A DNA stretch of 64,000 nt from Crotalaria pallida (GCA_037953625.1 CM075654.1:48057001-48121000), one strand, 5' to 3'; positions 10,491 to 23,453 are shown, counted from the first letter of the stretch. The notes: generated by a model from the sequence alone, not told the origin. A program made the numbers and translations.

Positions 10491-10798
10491 TTTCTCCCCC
10501 ACTTATTAGAATTTCGTCCCCGAAATTCCGTTCAATTCCTTCAAAGGGAGAACCATCTCATTAATAAGCTTCTGACTAGGGTTTTCACTTTCCTTCGGTT
10601 TTTACTTTCCGCTCCATATATGGTTAGGGTCATGCCCATTTCGACGTCTGTCTTCTAGCACTACGTACTATCTCTATCTGCATAGTATCGTCGTCTTCTT
10701 AGTATTAAAGTTCCATCTCTCATTCCTTGAATTGAAATCCTCCCCCACTTAGCATTGACATACTTGATTATATCCATGCTAGGGGGTATGCTCATTCG
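10491..10798 (-). other. internal remnant of element F with polypurine tract
   Basis: Next to the LTR the minus strand reads AAGTGGGGGAGAAA, a polypurine tract, preceded by GAATTTCGGGGACGAAATT, which marks the end of pol in elements B, D and E. Beyond about 10,540 I see no pol sequence; the interior is truncated. Confidence 0.5.
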
Positions 10799-11405
10799 TT
10801 GCTCAGAATAGGGTACACAGGTTCCCGACCGGTATCTAAGGCTGAAAAGAGGACACGTAGGTGGTTATCTATCGGTAGGCATAGAACTATGTCGGGTTTC
10901 TATGACTTGGCGAATTTCTCGCACATACGTCTGAGATGCTTGGAACTTGAAGAGAGTGAAGATGAAACGAAGAAACATGAAGCACTCAAGAATGTGTCTC
11001 ATGGTCTTTGCAAGATGGCCCGGGATGGACTGGATACATGTCAAACAAGAAGACAATGGAGATTATCCCCAAGGTGTGCATTTTCAGCAGAGAGTCGTCG
11101 AATGATGCGTTTTCTATGGATTTGCTGTTAATTGGGGACTGGACTAGGCCTTTCGACGGGAAGGCTGAACCAGTATAAAATTCACCGGTGCAAGATTTTC
11201 TATCCCTATCTCTTTTAATTTCCGCATATTTTATTATTTACGTTTCCGCGCTACTCGTTTATTATTTTTCTATCGTTTTCGCGATCCGTTTCGAACATTT
11301 AATCTCTCCATCTCAAATCAATTTTTAATTTGTAACGGTTTTTTACAATACATTAATAAAACTCGATTCACCCCCCCTCTCGAGATTTTGAGGCCAAAAC
11401 CAACA
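10799..11405 (+). repeat. copia-like LTR end (SIRE/Maximus type), fragment
   Basis: The right end, with ATTCACCCCCCCTCTCGAG and finishing CCAAAACCAACA at 11,405, has the CCCCCC-rich signature found near the ends of SIRE-type copia LTRs. Element A has the complementary run near its own LTR start. An open frame over 10,799-11,131 lacks recognisable domains and its nominal start is not ATG, so I do not call a gene. The left limit is uncertain. Confidence 0.4.
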
Positions 11406-12819
11406 GTACGCCATACGTTCAGGTAACATGTTAAAAGTATTCTTGGAGAATACGCCGATGTTATGGATGGACGTCCGTAAGGATATTTAGTTGGAGAATC
11501 TCAGGATTGAGAGATGACATGCATCATGCCATTATAATTAAAAAGTTTAATTATAAATGAATCTGACTTGATAATATGCATATATACGTTGATTGATGCT
11601 TGATATATGTGGTTGTTTAATTTCTAGTTGCTCTTATTTGATTATGTGTATGTATATGCTTACCCCTGTGCCCTTATTAGGTGATGGCCAAATACCTTGC
11701 TTGCATCGAGATCAGACCCATCCCTAGTGGTATATGGACATTCGAGGAGCACTGAGCTACCTTTGAGGGTGAGTGGAGATTACTCTCTATCACCCTTACC
11801 CCCTTGCTCGTGTGCGCCCTCGTAGGTTTAGGATCCCTGTCATTTATACTATGCACGTACCCCCGTTCTACACCTATAGAGGACTACCACCACCTGATCG
11901 ACTCGTACGTAGGTTCCATAGTTTTTGTTTCCGGACAGCCACTCGTTCTCATCCCTCCGCCTCTAGAGTTTTCACTGATGCTGACATTCCCTCACCTGGT
12001 CCGACAGGTACCGCTAGGATTGCTCCTGCTGCAGATCCTAGGCCTAGTGGTAGGGCTTCTACCCCGTCGGATGAGATTGAGGAGGATCCCGAGGAGGGAG
12101 AGAGTGAGGAGGAGGTACCATTCGAGCCGGCTACTAGACCTCGAGGAGGACCGAGTGGTTCCTAGGTATAGACATAGTATATGTAGTACAGATCCTGGAC
12201 CTGATATGTAGCTACATTGGACCAGTTGGATGCTTGGAGGACCAGTTTGACATGCTCTTTGACACTTATTTTTGAGTTGTGACATACTGTACATATTTTT
12301 GGAGTGTTGGAAAGTTAAGGTCTTTTATATTATATTTTGTACCTTCAGTTTATGGACACAGTATCTTGGACTTGTACCTTTTTGATGATGACCAGTTGTA
12401 ATCATGGGATCTTTTCATATTATATATATATGATTATTACATTATCACTGACCCTTGAGTACTATTTTATTCTGCACACTCTGATTTTTGTTAAAAAGCG
12501 AATTCGGCAATTGTTATAATTTGTTATCATTCGACCTCGCAAGACAACACTAAGTTTGTAATTACCATAGCTTTTCCTTTTTAAAAGAAATGTTGTCTTG
12601 AGGTATTTCTTATGATTTGATATGATATAAAGCTATTAAGCCGAATTCATTATAATCTCAAAGGATAAGGTTTAGTGTTTAAATACAAGTCCAAACGTTT
12701 TTGAGAAATGTTATTTAATTACAATGAAAAATTTCATATCAAATATTTCTCTTGACAAGGACCTTAAGGTATTTGATGGAAATTCTACTATTTTAATATT
12801 AAATATTAAGGGTGTCACA
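11406..12819 (+). repeat. B-related LTR, 3' part
   Basis: GTACGCCATACGTT at 11,406 aligns with about 1,590 of copy 1. It then follows the same order: GACGTCCGTAAGGA, a splice-acceptor-like TTATTAG, the LTR ORF, and the terminus GGTGTCACA at 12,819. It is as diverged from B as E is. The 5' part is missing, replaced by the copia fragment. Confidence 0.7.
11684..12165 (+). pseudogene. LTR-borne ORF, broken copy
   Basis: It has the same start context (acceptor-like TATTAG|GTG then ATG), first residues MAKYLACIEIRPIPSG and the central RPRRFRIPVIYTMHVPPFYTY block. A TGA at 11,753-11,755, a position where the E copy has arginine, and a frameshift near 11,780-11,800 break the frame; the rest is open to TAG at 12,163. 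That TAG is again followed by GTAT. The acidic tail is longer than in the B copies. The segment is 485 nt against 474 nt elsewhere. Confidence 0.55.
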
Positions 12820-13747
12820 AAAAACTATTCTTTTCAAGAAGTGATTAAGTTCAAGGAATTTTTGTAATGATTATTTTAAGTGATGCATGATAAAAAAAAT
12901 TAATTGTTGTCTTCTTGTTTAATTCGGTCTTATAGGGATTAATTAGGAAGCTTAATTTGTTTTATTTTCTTAAGTGTAATTCGGTTTAGAGTATGAGAAT
13001 GTAACTAGGATAGTTGATACGAGTTAATGTTTGTTTAGTTAGGATAAGTAAGTGTAAATGCATGATTTATGTGTTAATGATCGTAAGATGTTATGTAAGA
13101 TTTTTAGATGATGAGAATGGATTTTAGAAGTGTTTAGTTGTGTTTAAGTGATATGATAGTTGTGTGAAAAATGCTGTCCCACTTATTATTTTACAGTACT
13201 AAGGTTTTAAAAATGCTAGCTAAATGTTTTACTTTAAGGATTTTTATTATAGGACTTATAAGCCATTTTCTTGGAAAATTAAAATGTGAAAAATTGATCT
13301 TTGGGTTTTATTTAAATGCTGTCCAGGATTTTAAGTTAAGGTGTTTTCATTTTAAAAAGTGTTTTAAGTGATTTAAAGTTTGAGTTTTAAGTATTATTGG
13401 ATATAGTAAAAGCTAGATTGAAAAATTGAGATTTTTCGATGTTTTCAAACTTAAAAGGGGTGCTGTCCAGAACTTGACCAGCAACCAAATTAATTAATTT
13501 AAATTACTTTGCTAGTCACTTCTAAATGGTTTTGAAGTACTTAAAGTATTGGAAAAAGTTGGAGTTGTTTTGAGAAAACTATTATGTTTTAAGTTACCCG
13601 ACAAGAAATAAAATGAGTTTTGGAAAAAAAATGTGTTTTGAGTTTGAAAGGTAACTTTCTTTGTATAAGTTTGTAATATAAACGTATTTTGTTTAATACA
13701 AGAAATTTTAAAGACGGGGGAGTGGAACAGCTGACAGCAGCAAGGAC
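12820..13747. other. AT-rich unassigned DNA left of the CACTA end
   Basis: No gene was found. It contains two ATGCTGTCC motifs and GCTGTCCAG phrases, and ends GGAACAGCTGACAGCAGCAAG before the CACTA terminus. It may be LTR sequence interrupted by the transposon, but I could not match it to a named family here. Confidence 0.3.
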
Positions 13748-14115
13748 CACTACACCAGAAAATTAAATTAACAGCGCTTGAAAACACTAATTTACAGCGC
13801 TTGCTAGGCGCGTTAAATTTGAGCGCAGTAGAAAGAGGGTCTACAAACAAAAGCGCTTCAGAAGCACCGTTAAATATGTGCATGTACGCTGCCAACAACA
13901 ACATATTACTGCGCTTAACACCGACGAAGTGCTGTAAATGAGCTTTTTTTCTACAGCACTTGCTTTAATAAGCGCTTTAAATTGATTATTTAGTAAGTTT
14001 ATTCTACAACACTTGCTTAGAGAAGTGCTGTAAATTTATTTTTTAATTTATTATTTATTTTTTCATATTTTAATGATTTTCTACTACACTTGTTTAAAGT
14101 GCTATAAATTTATTT
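13748..14115. mobile_element. CACTA (En/Spm-like) transposon left end
   Basis: It starts CACTACACCAGAAAATT, the typical CACTA terminus. Within 370 bp there are many subterminal repeats in both orientations: ACAGCGCTTG, GAAGCACCGTTAAA, ACAGCACTTGCT and AAGTGCTGTAAA. The preceding bases GAC would be the 3-bp target duplication. I did not find the opposite terminus (ending GTAGTG) up to 21,306, so the right end is lost or decayed. Confidence 0.6.
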
Positions 14116-17100
14116 TTTTATTTATTTTTAAAATTATTTTTCCTCATATTTAAACTTTCTATTGCATATATTATTTAAATAAATTCATATCAAAATAAAA
14201 ATCTAATTCAATAGCAAGAAGCAGTAAAACAATATAATTGATAGAGTTTTTAATTAATATTAATAAAAATCTGTAATACAACATCCTTGATCAAATCAAA
14301 GGCAGACTAGTAATGAAAATAGTTTAAATATCAAAAGTATCCCCTATATTATCCAATTCGTCACACAACAACTTACAATTTTGCTATTATATAGTATAAA
14401 CAAAAACTGAAATATATTGCTCCTCCTACTGCTTCCTTTTATCTTGTTGCTCCCGATTGTTCTTTAATTAAACCATATTCCTTCGCCTCTCCATATATGA
14501 AAAACACAAATAAATAAGTATAATTTATTAAAACCAAAAATAAAATAAGAAATCATGCTACAACTAAAACATTACTACTACAACAAACAAAGTAATAGGG
14601 AAAGAGCCTTGTGCACTAAAGCTGTAACAAGCTAGGAGAACTTTCCAATTTAAAGCAGCAACTAGAACATGTAGAACAGCTAGTGACATGAGGACAGAGA
14701 CAGGGAAGTTTCAACACTCAATCAGAAGCATGAAAAGTCCTTAACTAAAATTAAGGAACTAGAAGCACAAGTCACAAACCTAGAGGTAAATAAAGCATCA
14801 GATCAAGTTAAAGGCATTACAAATAACGTAAATGGTTTGTGGCAGGAAGTGGATCCACATAAGCAACACAAGCAATGTCACCAGACCTGTCACGAGCAAT
14901 TACCAAGTATCATATAAAATACTAAGCCAAAATCCAACAATTTCTCAAATAAAATGATTGCAAATCCACTAAGAAAATATTCAATTGAACTATTCCAGAC
15001 ACTATCAAATATCTCTTTCAATCCTTTTCAACCATCAAGAAAGTAAAAAACTATCATTTTAGGAATGCTTAATAGACTTCATATTCAAAACATGCAGCAT
15101 CCTAGTACAAAACACGTTTATCATAACTTACTAATTATATAATATTCAAGACATATAACTGAGAAGTCAAGGTGGAGGAAATCATGCTATTAATACATTA
15201 TACAAAGGTCTTCTAGGTCCAGTTATTCATAAGTAACTTCTCTGAAGTATTCAAATGTAGTTTCTTACTATGTCACATTTTTATGGAACCATAATTATAC
15301 ATACATTAAAATTGTAAATCCACCATGTATTTGATTTTTTATCACTATATTTAGAAAAAGACAAGCACCAATATTGAGTACAAAAATAGAATTGAAGCAG
15401 CATAAACCAGAACAGGAAATTTTTTTTAACTCAATCAGCATGCACACAGTTCACCATGAGTACAAGAGTTTATCAGTTATGCAAAAAGAGTGTAGTTATT
15501 CCATCTTCGCCTATTTATATTCAACAATCAACTAGTTTCCTCATAAAGTTCAACAATACCTAAGCTAAGAAATGTGGACTATGTGGAAGTGAAAAGTACT
15601 AAAGTCATGTACAAGTAACTTAAAATGGGTGCATGTGTCATAATTAGTGTGTGTACACCATGCATGTCTCTATGCATATTACAATGTGCATATTGTACCT
15701 TAGCTAATCATTCCAATTGAGAGATCAAAGTAGATGAAATACAAAAAAAAAAAGAAGGAACACTGTGTGGAGATCAATGATTAACACCTACTATATTAGT
15801 TTAAGGAATCTATTTAGATTTTGCATCACCAGTTCCATGAATAAAATCAGTAGTACAAGTTGTCTAACTGTTCTGACTGCCTTGTTATTATAACTAAAAT
15901 CTGAATATGTTCATCTCGTATATACCCAATCTCCCTCCGCCATAAGTCTTATCTTTTTGACATCACATTCTATGCATAATCAAGAGCAACTATATAGATA
16001 ACAACACAACTTGATAAAGTTTATACAGCCCTACTCCCTAATGGTAAGCTTGGCTTTGCATAGTAAACATTCAGGGGCTCAGGGCAGAAATCAAAGCCAC
16101 TGTAAGTGGCTCTGGCTAAATAAAGTAGTTAAATAATTTACATAAATCGCAGAGTCATTAACACCAAGGGACTACAGCTCTTTAAGTTAATTAGCAATAG
16201 TCATAACCAATTTTTCATTATTACACGAATGTCTCATGTTAATCAGATGAATCTCATCTAGCCTTCACGAACAAATTAATCAATTTTCCTCTAAATCAAA
16301 CACTCCAAAGTTCACCCAAATCAATATCATGAATTATATAAGAGAATAACGAAAATCATGATTATATTATCAACAATAGTCCACCTACACAGCATATGTA
16401 ATTCTAATGCCCAAAACACCTAACCAATTCACATTTTGCAGCAAAGCTAGCAGAACAGAATTAAACCCCTCTTAACAAATATAGATGGGTGCATCTTCAA
16501 TAACCAGCCATGAAGAAGGCTGAAACAGAGAATCACAGAACCACCTTGTTTACATTCAAGCTTCAAATAGGCAATTTAATTACAAAAAGAAAAGCAAGAT
16601 GAGAAGGTACATTATTGAAGATAGTGTATTATAAGAGAACAATTCACCCCCAACTTGTACCAAACATACCTCTCATAGATAGCTTATGCTTTGTACCAAC
16701 TTGTACCAAACATACCTCTCAATGAAAATATCAAGGACTTGCATACAAGAAATGCTAGAGAAATAAATCCTAGCGCTGCAATTTTCTGATTTTTCTATTT
16801 TGGACCTCTTAACCTTTTATTATACAATCAAGATAGATTTACTAAAAGCTCACCATTTCATTTTTCTGATTTTTATATTTTGAACCTCTTAACCATTTAC
16901 TATACAATCAAGATAGCTTTACTAAAAGCTCACGATTTCATTTCTGGTTTGCTACAATAGTCACGAGAGGCTCTATAGCTTCAGACAACTTCACAGCTAC
17001 CCTTTATTGTTCTTAAATATCAAACAAAATTACTTTGTAATATTCCAGGTGAAAAAGAATTTGATCACTTATAAACAAAATTTCAACTGAAAGCCAAAAA

Positions 17101-18715
17101 AATATATCAGTTGCATCAAGATCCTATTCAGAAATGTTGCTCATAGAGGAAAAGATAGAATAGCTAATAGCTGATTTCCACATTAGTAAATTACAAGTAT
17201 CATTTTATTGGCAACAAGTTTAGTGTATATAAACATTGATACACTTAAAATTTAGAAAACTTACCAAAAATGTTATACCCATTCGAAGTGGATTACACCA
17301 CCAAAACTTTACCTTAATTCTCTCAACCACATCATCCAAAGAAGGGGTTTCTTGATCGATGATTGCCTGATTTCTACATAACAGAAATCAGTTGAGTTAA
17401 TGGATTTTTTAGATAAGCAAATAAATTTCACTCATCATTAATAATTGCAAGTTGTAAGCACAACAAGCTGACTGATAATCAATTTGACTAAAATATACAA
17501 TGTACATTGCATATTGCATAAGATGCTTTGAAACATAACACTTAAATCTTATTGTCCAAAATATGTGATCCGAAGGGTACAAGGTCCCACATGATCAAGA
17601 AGTAGATACCTTTATACAAAAGAGGGAATTAAAATTCAACCATCAACAAGAATAACATTATAAAAGCTATGTAATGTTCTGGAAAAATGGATATTGAGTA
17701 ATTACCTGACATGAAATGGATATGGAGAAATAAACTAGATTTGGATTATATTGTACTATTAATTGTGAATGATAGAATACCACAAAGAAAAAGATGCAAA
17801 AAAATTACCTTGAACAAAACCAGTTTCAAATCTATCTCCTTCAAATTCACATCCTCCTCCCACCACCAAACCACGACATCTTCAAACCCCAATTTAATAG
17901 AGTAGTTTACTGAGTATACAGAGAAACAAAAAATAGAATAAAACGTTCAAATGGAAATGTAGCCAACACTAAAACTCGCAGGGTAGATACTAGATAGGGT
18001 AACTATATTACCTTCATTCCGAGCCAACACCGAACCACTCTATAACATGAAAATTGTTGAATTTTATAACATGAAAATTGTTTTTGAAATAAGAGGGGAC
18101 ACACACAACCCACTGAGAAACCACTCTAACAGGAAAAAAACCCAGAAATCATCAAGTAAACACAGCCTACAGCACCTAGGAGGAGGACACGGAAGATCAA
18201 TTTCTTTTATTGAATAGTATTAGATATAATATGCAAGTCACTTAATAAATAAGCAGCATCTAGCAGCAGTCAACCAAAAAATACATAACTATAAATATGA
18301 AGATGTTAAGGCACATATATGATAAGAAAATTTATTTTATTGATGAAGTTTTTATATTTTTTTTTTAATTCTAGAAACCCAGTCAATAATTAGTCATACA
18401 CACATCACTGTCAATTACACAGTTAAAGGAAAAACGAAAATGAAAACCAAGAGTCTGGCAAAAAGCAAACCTTGAGAGATCATTGCTGAATAACTAGTTG
18501 GAGGAGAAGGCAAAACTAAGGAACTCCTCATCCTCACAGAAAATCTGCAAATTTTTGGATTTTATCAGGAACTCGATTTCTTCATCTTTGCATTTCAGCA
18601 CAAAAGCCAATTTAATCAGCTCAGAGAGTTCAGCTACATGCTCATAATTCTCACACAAAATACCCCCAGCTACATGTCGACCCGCGGAGATCGTGTGCAT
18701 TTATCTGCTGAAACA
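14116..18715. other. long non-coding tract with exon-like scraps
   Basis: No gene model is supported. Scraps worth recording are as follows. On the + strand, 14,630-14,920 encodes coiled-coil-like heptads (ending in TKIKELEAQVTNLE) with a frameshift. On the minus strand, 17,313-17,373 is an open 61-nt segment (IIDQETPSLDDVVERIK) with AG before it and GT after it. Also on the minus strand, 14,440-14,492 is open and ends KEQSGATR then a stop. A 68-residue open frame runs 18,494-18,700 (minus). A roughly 70-bp tandem duplication lies at about 16,790-16,935. These could be gene pieces captured by the CACTA element, but none was identified. Confidence 0.3.
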
Positions 18716-21306
18716 AGAGGTGAGAGAGCAGTTGTCCTTAGACAATGTGGAATTTAGACTCTTTATTAGGACGTTTTGATCATCTCAAAGGTTGGAACCT
18801 TGATCTTGAAAGTTAGTAGCGTGAGAGCAATCTGCTTATGTGTATTTAGCTGCTCACACGAAAAGCCGATATCAATTTATTTGTTGCTAAGTGATTAGTG
18901 TTTGTATGCTTTATCTGCTTCTGCTTAATGATGCCATGTAATTTAACTATTTATGCATGATTTAAATGGTTTTATTATCTGTTCTTAATTATGTTCTGAG
19001 AGACATCTGTTACGTCTTGATTTCGGTTCGCAATTAAGTGAAACGATGGAACTTATGAAATTATGATGAGATCAAGAATACCCTAAAAGTGATGAGAATA
19101 TCATCAAGAATCAAGATTAGTTATAAAGAAAAGAATTGTGTTGCTTAAGATAAGTTTGAAGTTGCTATTGATGATGATAAAAGAGTAACATAGCATAAGA
19201 GACAAGTGGTATCCCTGTTATTGCGCAAGTTTAAATGGAAATGCTGCTAGCCCAAGAACATGCTCATGGAACGATGCTCGGAAAGTCTAAGTCTCAACTC
19301 CAAAGATATGAGAATAAACTCTGGAACAATGCTTGTACCGAGTAACTTCCAAGTTCCACGCTATGCAGCTAGGACTTCGAGTCAGCCACGTGAGCAGTTC
19401 TATAGCCGTGGTGGGCCAACCGCGTGAGCTATATTATAGTCGTGGTGTCACACAGTACTGAGACTAGAAGCCTTGTACAATGCTATTGTTGGGGAACAAC
19501 CCAGAAGCTGTTAGTGGTCGAGACTTGTCGAAGTGATGCACCAAGGATGAGTCAAACTTAGGATTAAAGAAATTATTTAAGCTGATAAGAATCTAATAAA
19601 ACTTTAAAAGACATTGACTAACGCGGTGAGTACGAGTGCGAAGTAGTGGAGAGGAAGATGCCCTGAGATATCTGCGATACTCAGGAGATGATTGCATTAG
19701 GGTAGGGTAAGAACGGTGAAATGTCAAAAAGCCTTGAGTACTTTTCTAGGCGGGATGAGTTCCATATGTGGTAAAGGGCAGGCCGGTCCCAAATAGCCAT
19801 GGTAAGTCCTGCACCGCGAACTAGAAACAGCACTGTCACCCCCTATGGCAATTCGTTAACAGTGGAGAGGGACTGGAACGAGGTGGCTGTCGCGCTGTTG
19901 GGCCCTGATGATCTCGATGATGACTTATTCAATGATAAATTACGAATGCTATGATGATGATATATGCTTATGATTATGATGGATTTCGGCAGCCAACCTG
20001 CGTGGGGATGGTCCTGTACTCCTGTTTTCTTCCAACTTAGGCGTGGGTGGATATGAGGAGATGTAGTCCTGTGTGCTAACCAACTTCCTCGATAATGACC
20101 ATTTCCCCACATCATCGAAGGACTCGAATTGATAAGACTTGATAATAAGGAATGAATATGCTTAATAGTTATGATCTTGGAATCTGTTGTAATTGATGAT
20201 GATTGAGAGACTTATGAGATGTGTGGTATTATAAAAGGATAAAAATGTTATGTGAAAGTAAAGTACGATCTTGCCTGATGAGTATGCATTTTATGATGAT
20301 ACTATGTTTAATTCTCTTGAGATGCATGATTATGTGTGATGTTATTATATGTTTTTCTGGTATGTTTCTGTCTTGATATTGGGTCTATTGTGAAACCACA
20401 CTGTCGACATCTTGTGCGTTTTGGATCGCTGACTCTCTCCTATCTTGTTGTCTTGTCGATGTTACTGATATTGCAACGAATAGATAGCTTACCGAGTGGA
20501 GATCCACATGTGGCCCCTACAGGGGGGAGTGTGGGAAGCCACACCTGAGGGCTGGATATGGAGAGGTAATACTCGACTAGAGATAGATGATCTGAGACAC
20601 ATGCTGAGAGGGACCGCAATGGACGTGTACGTAGGGCAAGTTAGACTCCGAGACTACATGGATGGTGGACCGAGAGAGCATTATGAGTTTGCATTAGAGC
20701 CTATACCCCTAGCTGTCGTGCCACCGGAACCTGTGGTGGTGGAGGATGCTGTGCCACACCCTGATATAGAAGAAAAGGAGGATCCCATGGAGCTAGATGA
20801 TGTGGACGAGGTGCATGATTCGGGATATGAGACTGATCAGGAGTCTGGTGAGGAGGTTGAGATGGAGTCTGACTCGGAGGAGGAGTGATGTGCCCGGAGC
20901 TAAGCAGTGGTGGTGTGATGTCTCTAGAGTCTAGGATTAGTGTCTTTATGTTGAGGATTACCTGAGTAATGAACCATTAATGTAAATATGCTAATTTTAA
21001 TTCTGTCATGTTTAGAACTTTTCTTTTGGAAAACTTTGTTATGCAATCTTTTGGGAAACATGTCATTAGTCCTTTTGATGTAATATAATGGACAAGGCTG
21101 GACTTTTAATTATGATATTTTATGATGTTAGTCTCGAATGTTTTATGAAGATAAGTTGTTTAATTAACGTGACGTATCGATTTTTAGTGAAAGATACCAA
21201 CGAAGTATCACCAACATGTTTTTTGTAAAAAAAAAAAGGCTCTCATTTTTGGCAATTTAATAAATAATAAATTGTAATTTTTGGTAGTGAAAATCGGGTT
21301 GTTACA
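18716..21306 (+). repeat. Ty3-type LTR I, 3' part
   Basis: The right terminus is AATCGGGTTGTTACA at 21,306, the TGTTACA end shared by the other Ty3 LTRs. The region has no gag or pol. It includes two neighbouring imperfect hairpins of the CCACG...CGTGG type at about 19,386-19,452 and an acidic ORF at 20,508. The left limit is uncertain; 18,716 is where the preceding open frames end. Confidence 0.45.
20508..20888 (+). CDS. acidic ORF inside LTR I, 126 aa
   Basis: The ATG-initiated frame crosses a possible 3' splice site (GGCCCCTACAG at about 20,512-20,522) and ends about 420 bp before the LTR terminus. The middle is proline- and valine-rich; the last 45 residues are strongly acidic (many E and D), ending SDSEEE. 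It shares no obvious residues with the B-type LTR ORF, but its place in the LTR and its acidic end are similar. No domain is recognised. It may be chance coding in non-coding LTR. Confidence 0.3.
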   Translation: MWPLQGGVWEATPEGWIWRGNTRLEIDDLRHMLRGTAMDVYVGQVRLRDYMDGGPREHYEFALEPIPLAVVPPEPVVVEDAVPHPDIEEKEDPMELDDVDEVHDSGYETDQESGEEVEMESDSEEE

Positions 21307-21336
21307 ACTCCCACTAAACATCCCTTCTCCCCTTCT

Positions 21337-21487
21337 ATAAATGGGCAATTGTTGTACTAGATAGTCAATAACAAATTGTAGCATTGCGATAGCGGAATGG
21401 CAGAGTGCAGCGGCCGCTGCTGCGGTGGAAAAAAGAGTCGTGTCGAAGTTTCCCCTCGAGGCTGTAGCAGGCTCTTTTTTAGGCGAG
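21337..21487 (+). pseudogene. possible host gene 5' end, cut by element C
   Basis: TATAAATGGG at about 21,337 is followed 60 bp later by an ATG at 21,397 in the context GCGGAATGGCAG. The frame begins MAECSGRCCGGKKSRVEV and continues SPRGCSRLFFRR up to the LTR of element C at 21,488, after which it reads into LTR sequence. The stretch is GC-richer than its surroundings and belongs to no element recognised here. I do not recognise the protein. It could equally be a fragment of another transposon. Five bases (GCGAG, 21,483-21,487) would be C's target-site duplication; the other copy is outside the window. Confidence 0.3.
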
Positions 21488-21729
21488 TGATGAGCATTAT
21501 ATTTCCCATTATTCATAGCCTTATTTTGCTCTCATTGATGATTTTTGGTGCCTACTTGACATTATTTAGAATGATTTAGTATTTTAGACTTTATTAGACT
21601 TTTATTCCGGATTTTAATTAATTTGGATTATTTAGCCTAATTTAATCTATTATTGTTTTCAGGTCATATTTGACACAAGGGCTTTTTGGACATTTTGGGA
21701 GTGAAGATTTAATTTTGGAAGAGAAGATA
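21488..21729 (+). repeat. left LTR of C, first part
   Basis: It matches 47,885-48,125 nearly base for base. The break at 21,729/21,730 falls inside GAAGAGAAGATATATGATG of the intact LTR; AGATA (21,725-21,729) is repeated at 39,314-39,318 on the far side of element B. Confidence 0.95.
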
Positions 21730-21885
21730 TGTAACACCCTCATAATATCCCAAGTAATTAATACAAAATGAATACTATTACTTGAGAATATATGGACTTG
21801 TAAAATGTTAGAAAATACTGGATTCAAAATTTTCTTTTATATTTTCCAAATAGTCGGGTGCACAAACCAAAACATAGGATGTTTG

Positions 21886-23453
21886 TGAAGAAACCGCAAT
21901 TGGTGGTTGAAACAACTAAGGAACACTAGGAACACACCTAGAAGGGGGGTTGAATAAGTGTAAAAGAAACCTTGAAAAATTTTCGAACGAAACAAATCGA
22001 AACAATTAAAACAAATGATTTTTGCAAAATCTACAGCATTTAATCGATTAACCTGAAATTTACTCGAGTATTAATCGATTAAATATATGCTTAATCGATT
22101 AAATCTGACAGAAAACAGAAAAATCAATTTTTCATTCGAATACGAAAATCAATCAATTAACACGTAAGATCAGAGATTCAGCGAAAACAATTAACACCTA
22201 TATTCTTATTGATTACCTAGTTATGAAAATGATTTTCCCAAAGTTAATTTGAACAATAAAGATTCAATTCAATCAATTATGAAAATCACTCTTTTCTAGG
22301 TTTTCAACCAAGAACACAATTAAAGACTTGAATTGTAAAGAGTAAAGGGTTTAGAGATACGACACAGTGATTTATCCTGCTTCACTTTCATCCGCTTGAA
22401 AGCTACATCCAGTCCCCTCTTCAACCAAGGGAGATTCTTCACTATGAGGAATTAGAGTTCTCAAATTACAAGTAAATGCCTCACAAGACTCCCTTCTTGC
22501 TAGCCTACAAGAGATACCACACCCTTGCCTTGTAATCCTATTGATCTTCTCTCTAATCTAACCTCTACCCCTTGTTGATAATCGACACAACAAGTCTTCT
22601 TTGCTTGATGATAATCCACACACCAAGGCTTCACTTTGCTTGATTCACAACCAAGACTTTCTTCTCCAATGAGATTTGCTTGATGATAATCGACACACCA
22701 AGGCTTCTTGTTTGTTGTAGATGGCTTGCCTTCTTGCAAAGATTACAACACAATAGAAAACACAATAACACTCCTATGAATCTCAATCAATAGCTATGAC
22801 AATTCACAATAAGAGATTCAAAGGTTCTTGATCAAAGAATATGAAAATATGAAAGCTTTGATCTTTGAAATTGAGAGAGAATAGAATGGCTTGATTCTTG
22901 TAAAATTTGTTATGAAAGTGTTCTCATTAATCACAAAGATTAGGAAAAGGATTATATAGAATACCCAAAAGTTGTAGCACTTGAAAACTGATTTTGAGAA
23001 GTGAAAATCGTATTTTAAAAAACCAGTTCAGCAGTGTTTAATCGATTAAATCTCAGCTTAATTGAGTACTAATCGATTAAATATGTTCTTAATCGATTAA
23101 ACATGTCTGACACTTGTTTAAAACTTGTTTTCTCAAAACCAAACCTTTCCTTTAAAACCTTTAAGCCACCTATTGATTCTAGGTTAAGTGAAAACTCAAA
23201 TTATGATTTAATCATGACTTATGAAAGAGATTCACTACCCTCTAAATAATCTACCCAAATAAAAGACCTAAAAAGCTTGAGAGGCAAAAGATAAAACAAT
23301 TACAATTACACTCAAACTAAGTCTTCATGAGCTTGCTTTCTCTCTTCTTCATTTGATGTTTGTTGTTGCTTGTTGAACTTGAAACTTGATCAACACATGA
23401 TAGCTTGTTCAAAACACTTTGTCATTATCAAAACATTCATCATGGAACTTACA
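21886..23453 (-). repeat. 3' LTR of copia element A
   Basis: It contains two clusters of TTAATCGATTAA palindromes with an ACTCGAGTA-type site (22,038-22,107 and 23,037-23,105) and a minus-strand TATA box CTATATAATC at 22,950-22,959. The open frame at 22,500-22,739 arises from repeated GATAATCGACACACCAAGG phrases and has no recognisable domain. Confidence 0.93.

Noticed and set aside
13512..13904. 130-residue minus-strand frame across the CACTA start
   Set aside because: It spans the transposon boundary and subterminal repeats and has no recognisable domain.
22500..22739. 79-80 residue frame in both LTRs of A (also 26,805-27,047)
   Set aside because: Internally repetitive LTR sequence with no known domain; presence in both copies follows from LTR identity.
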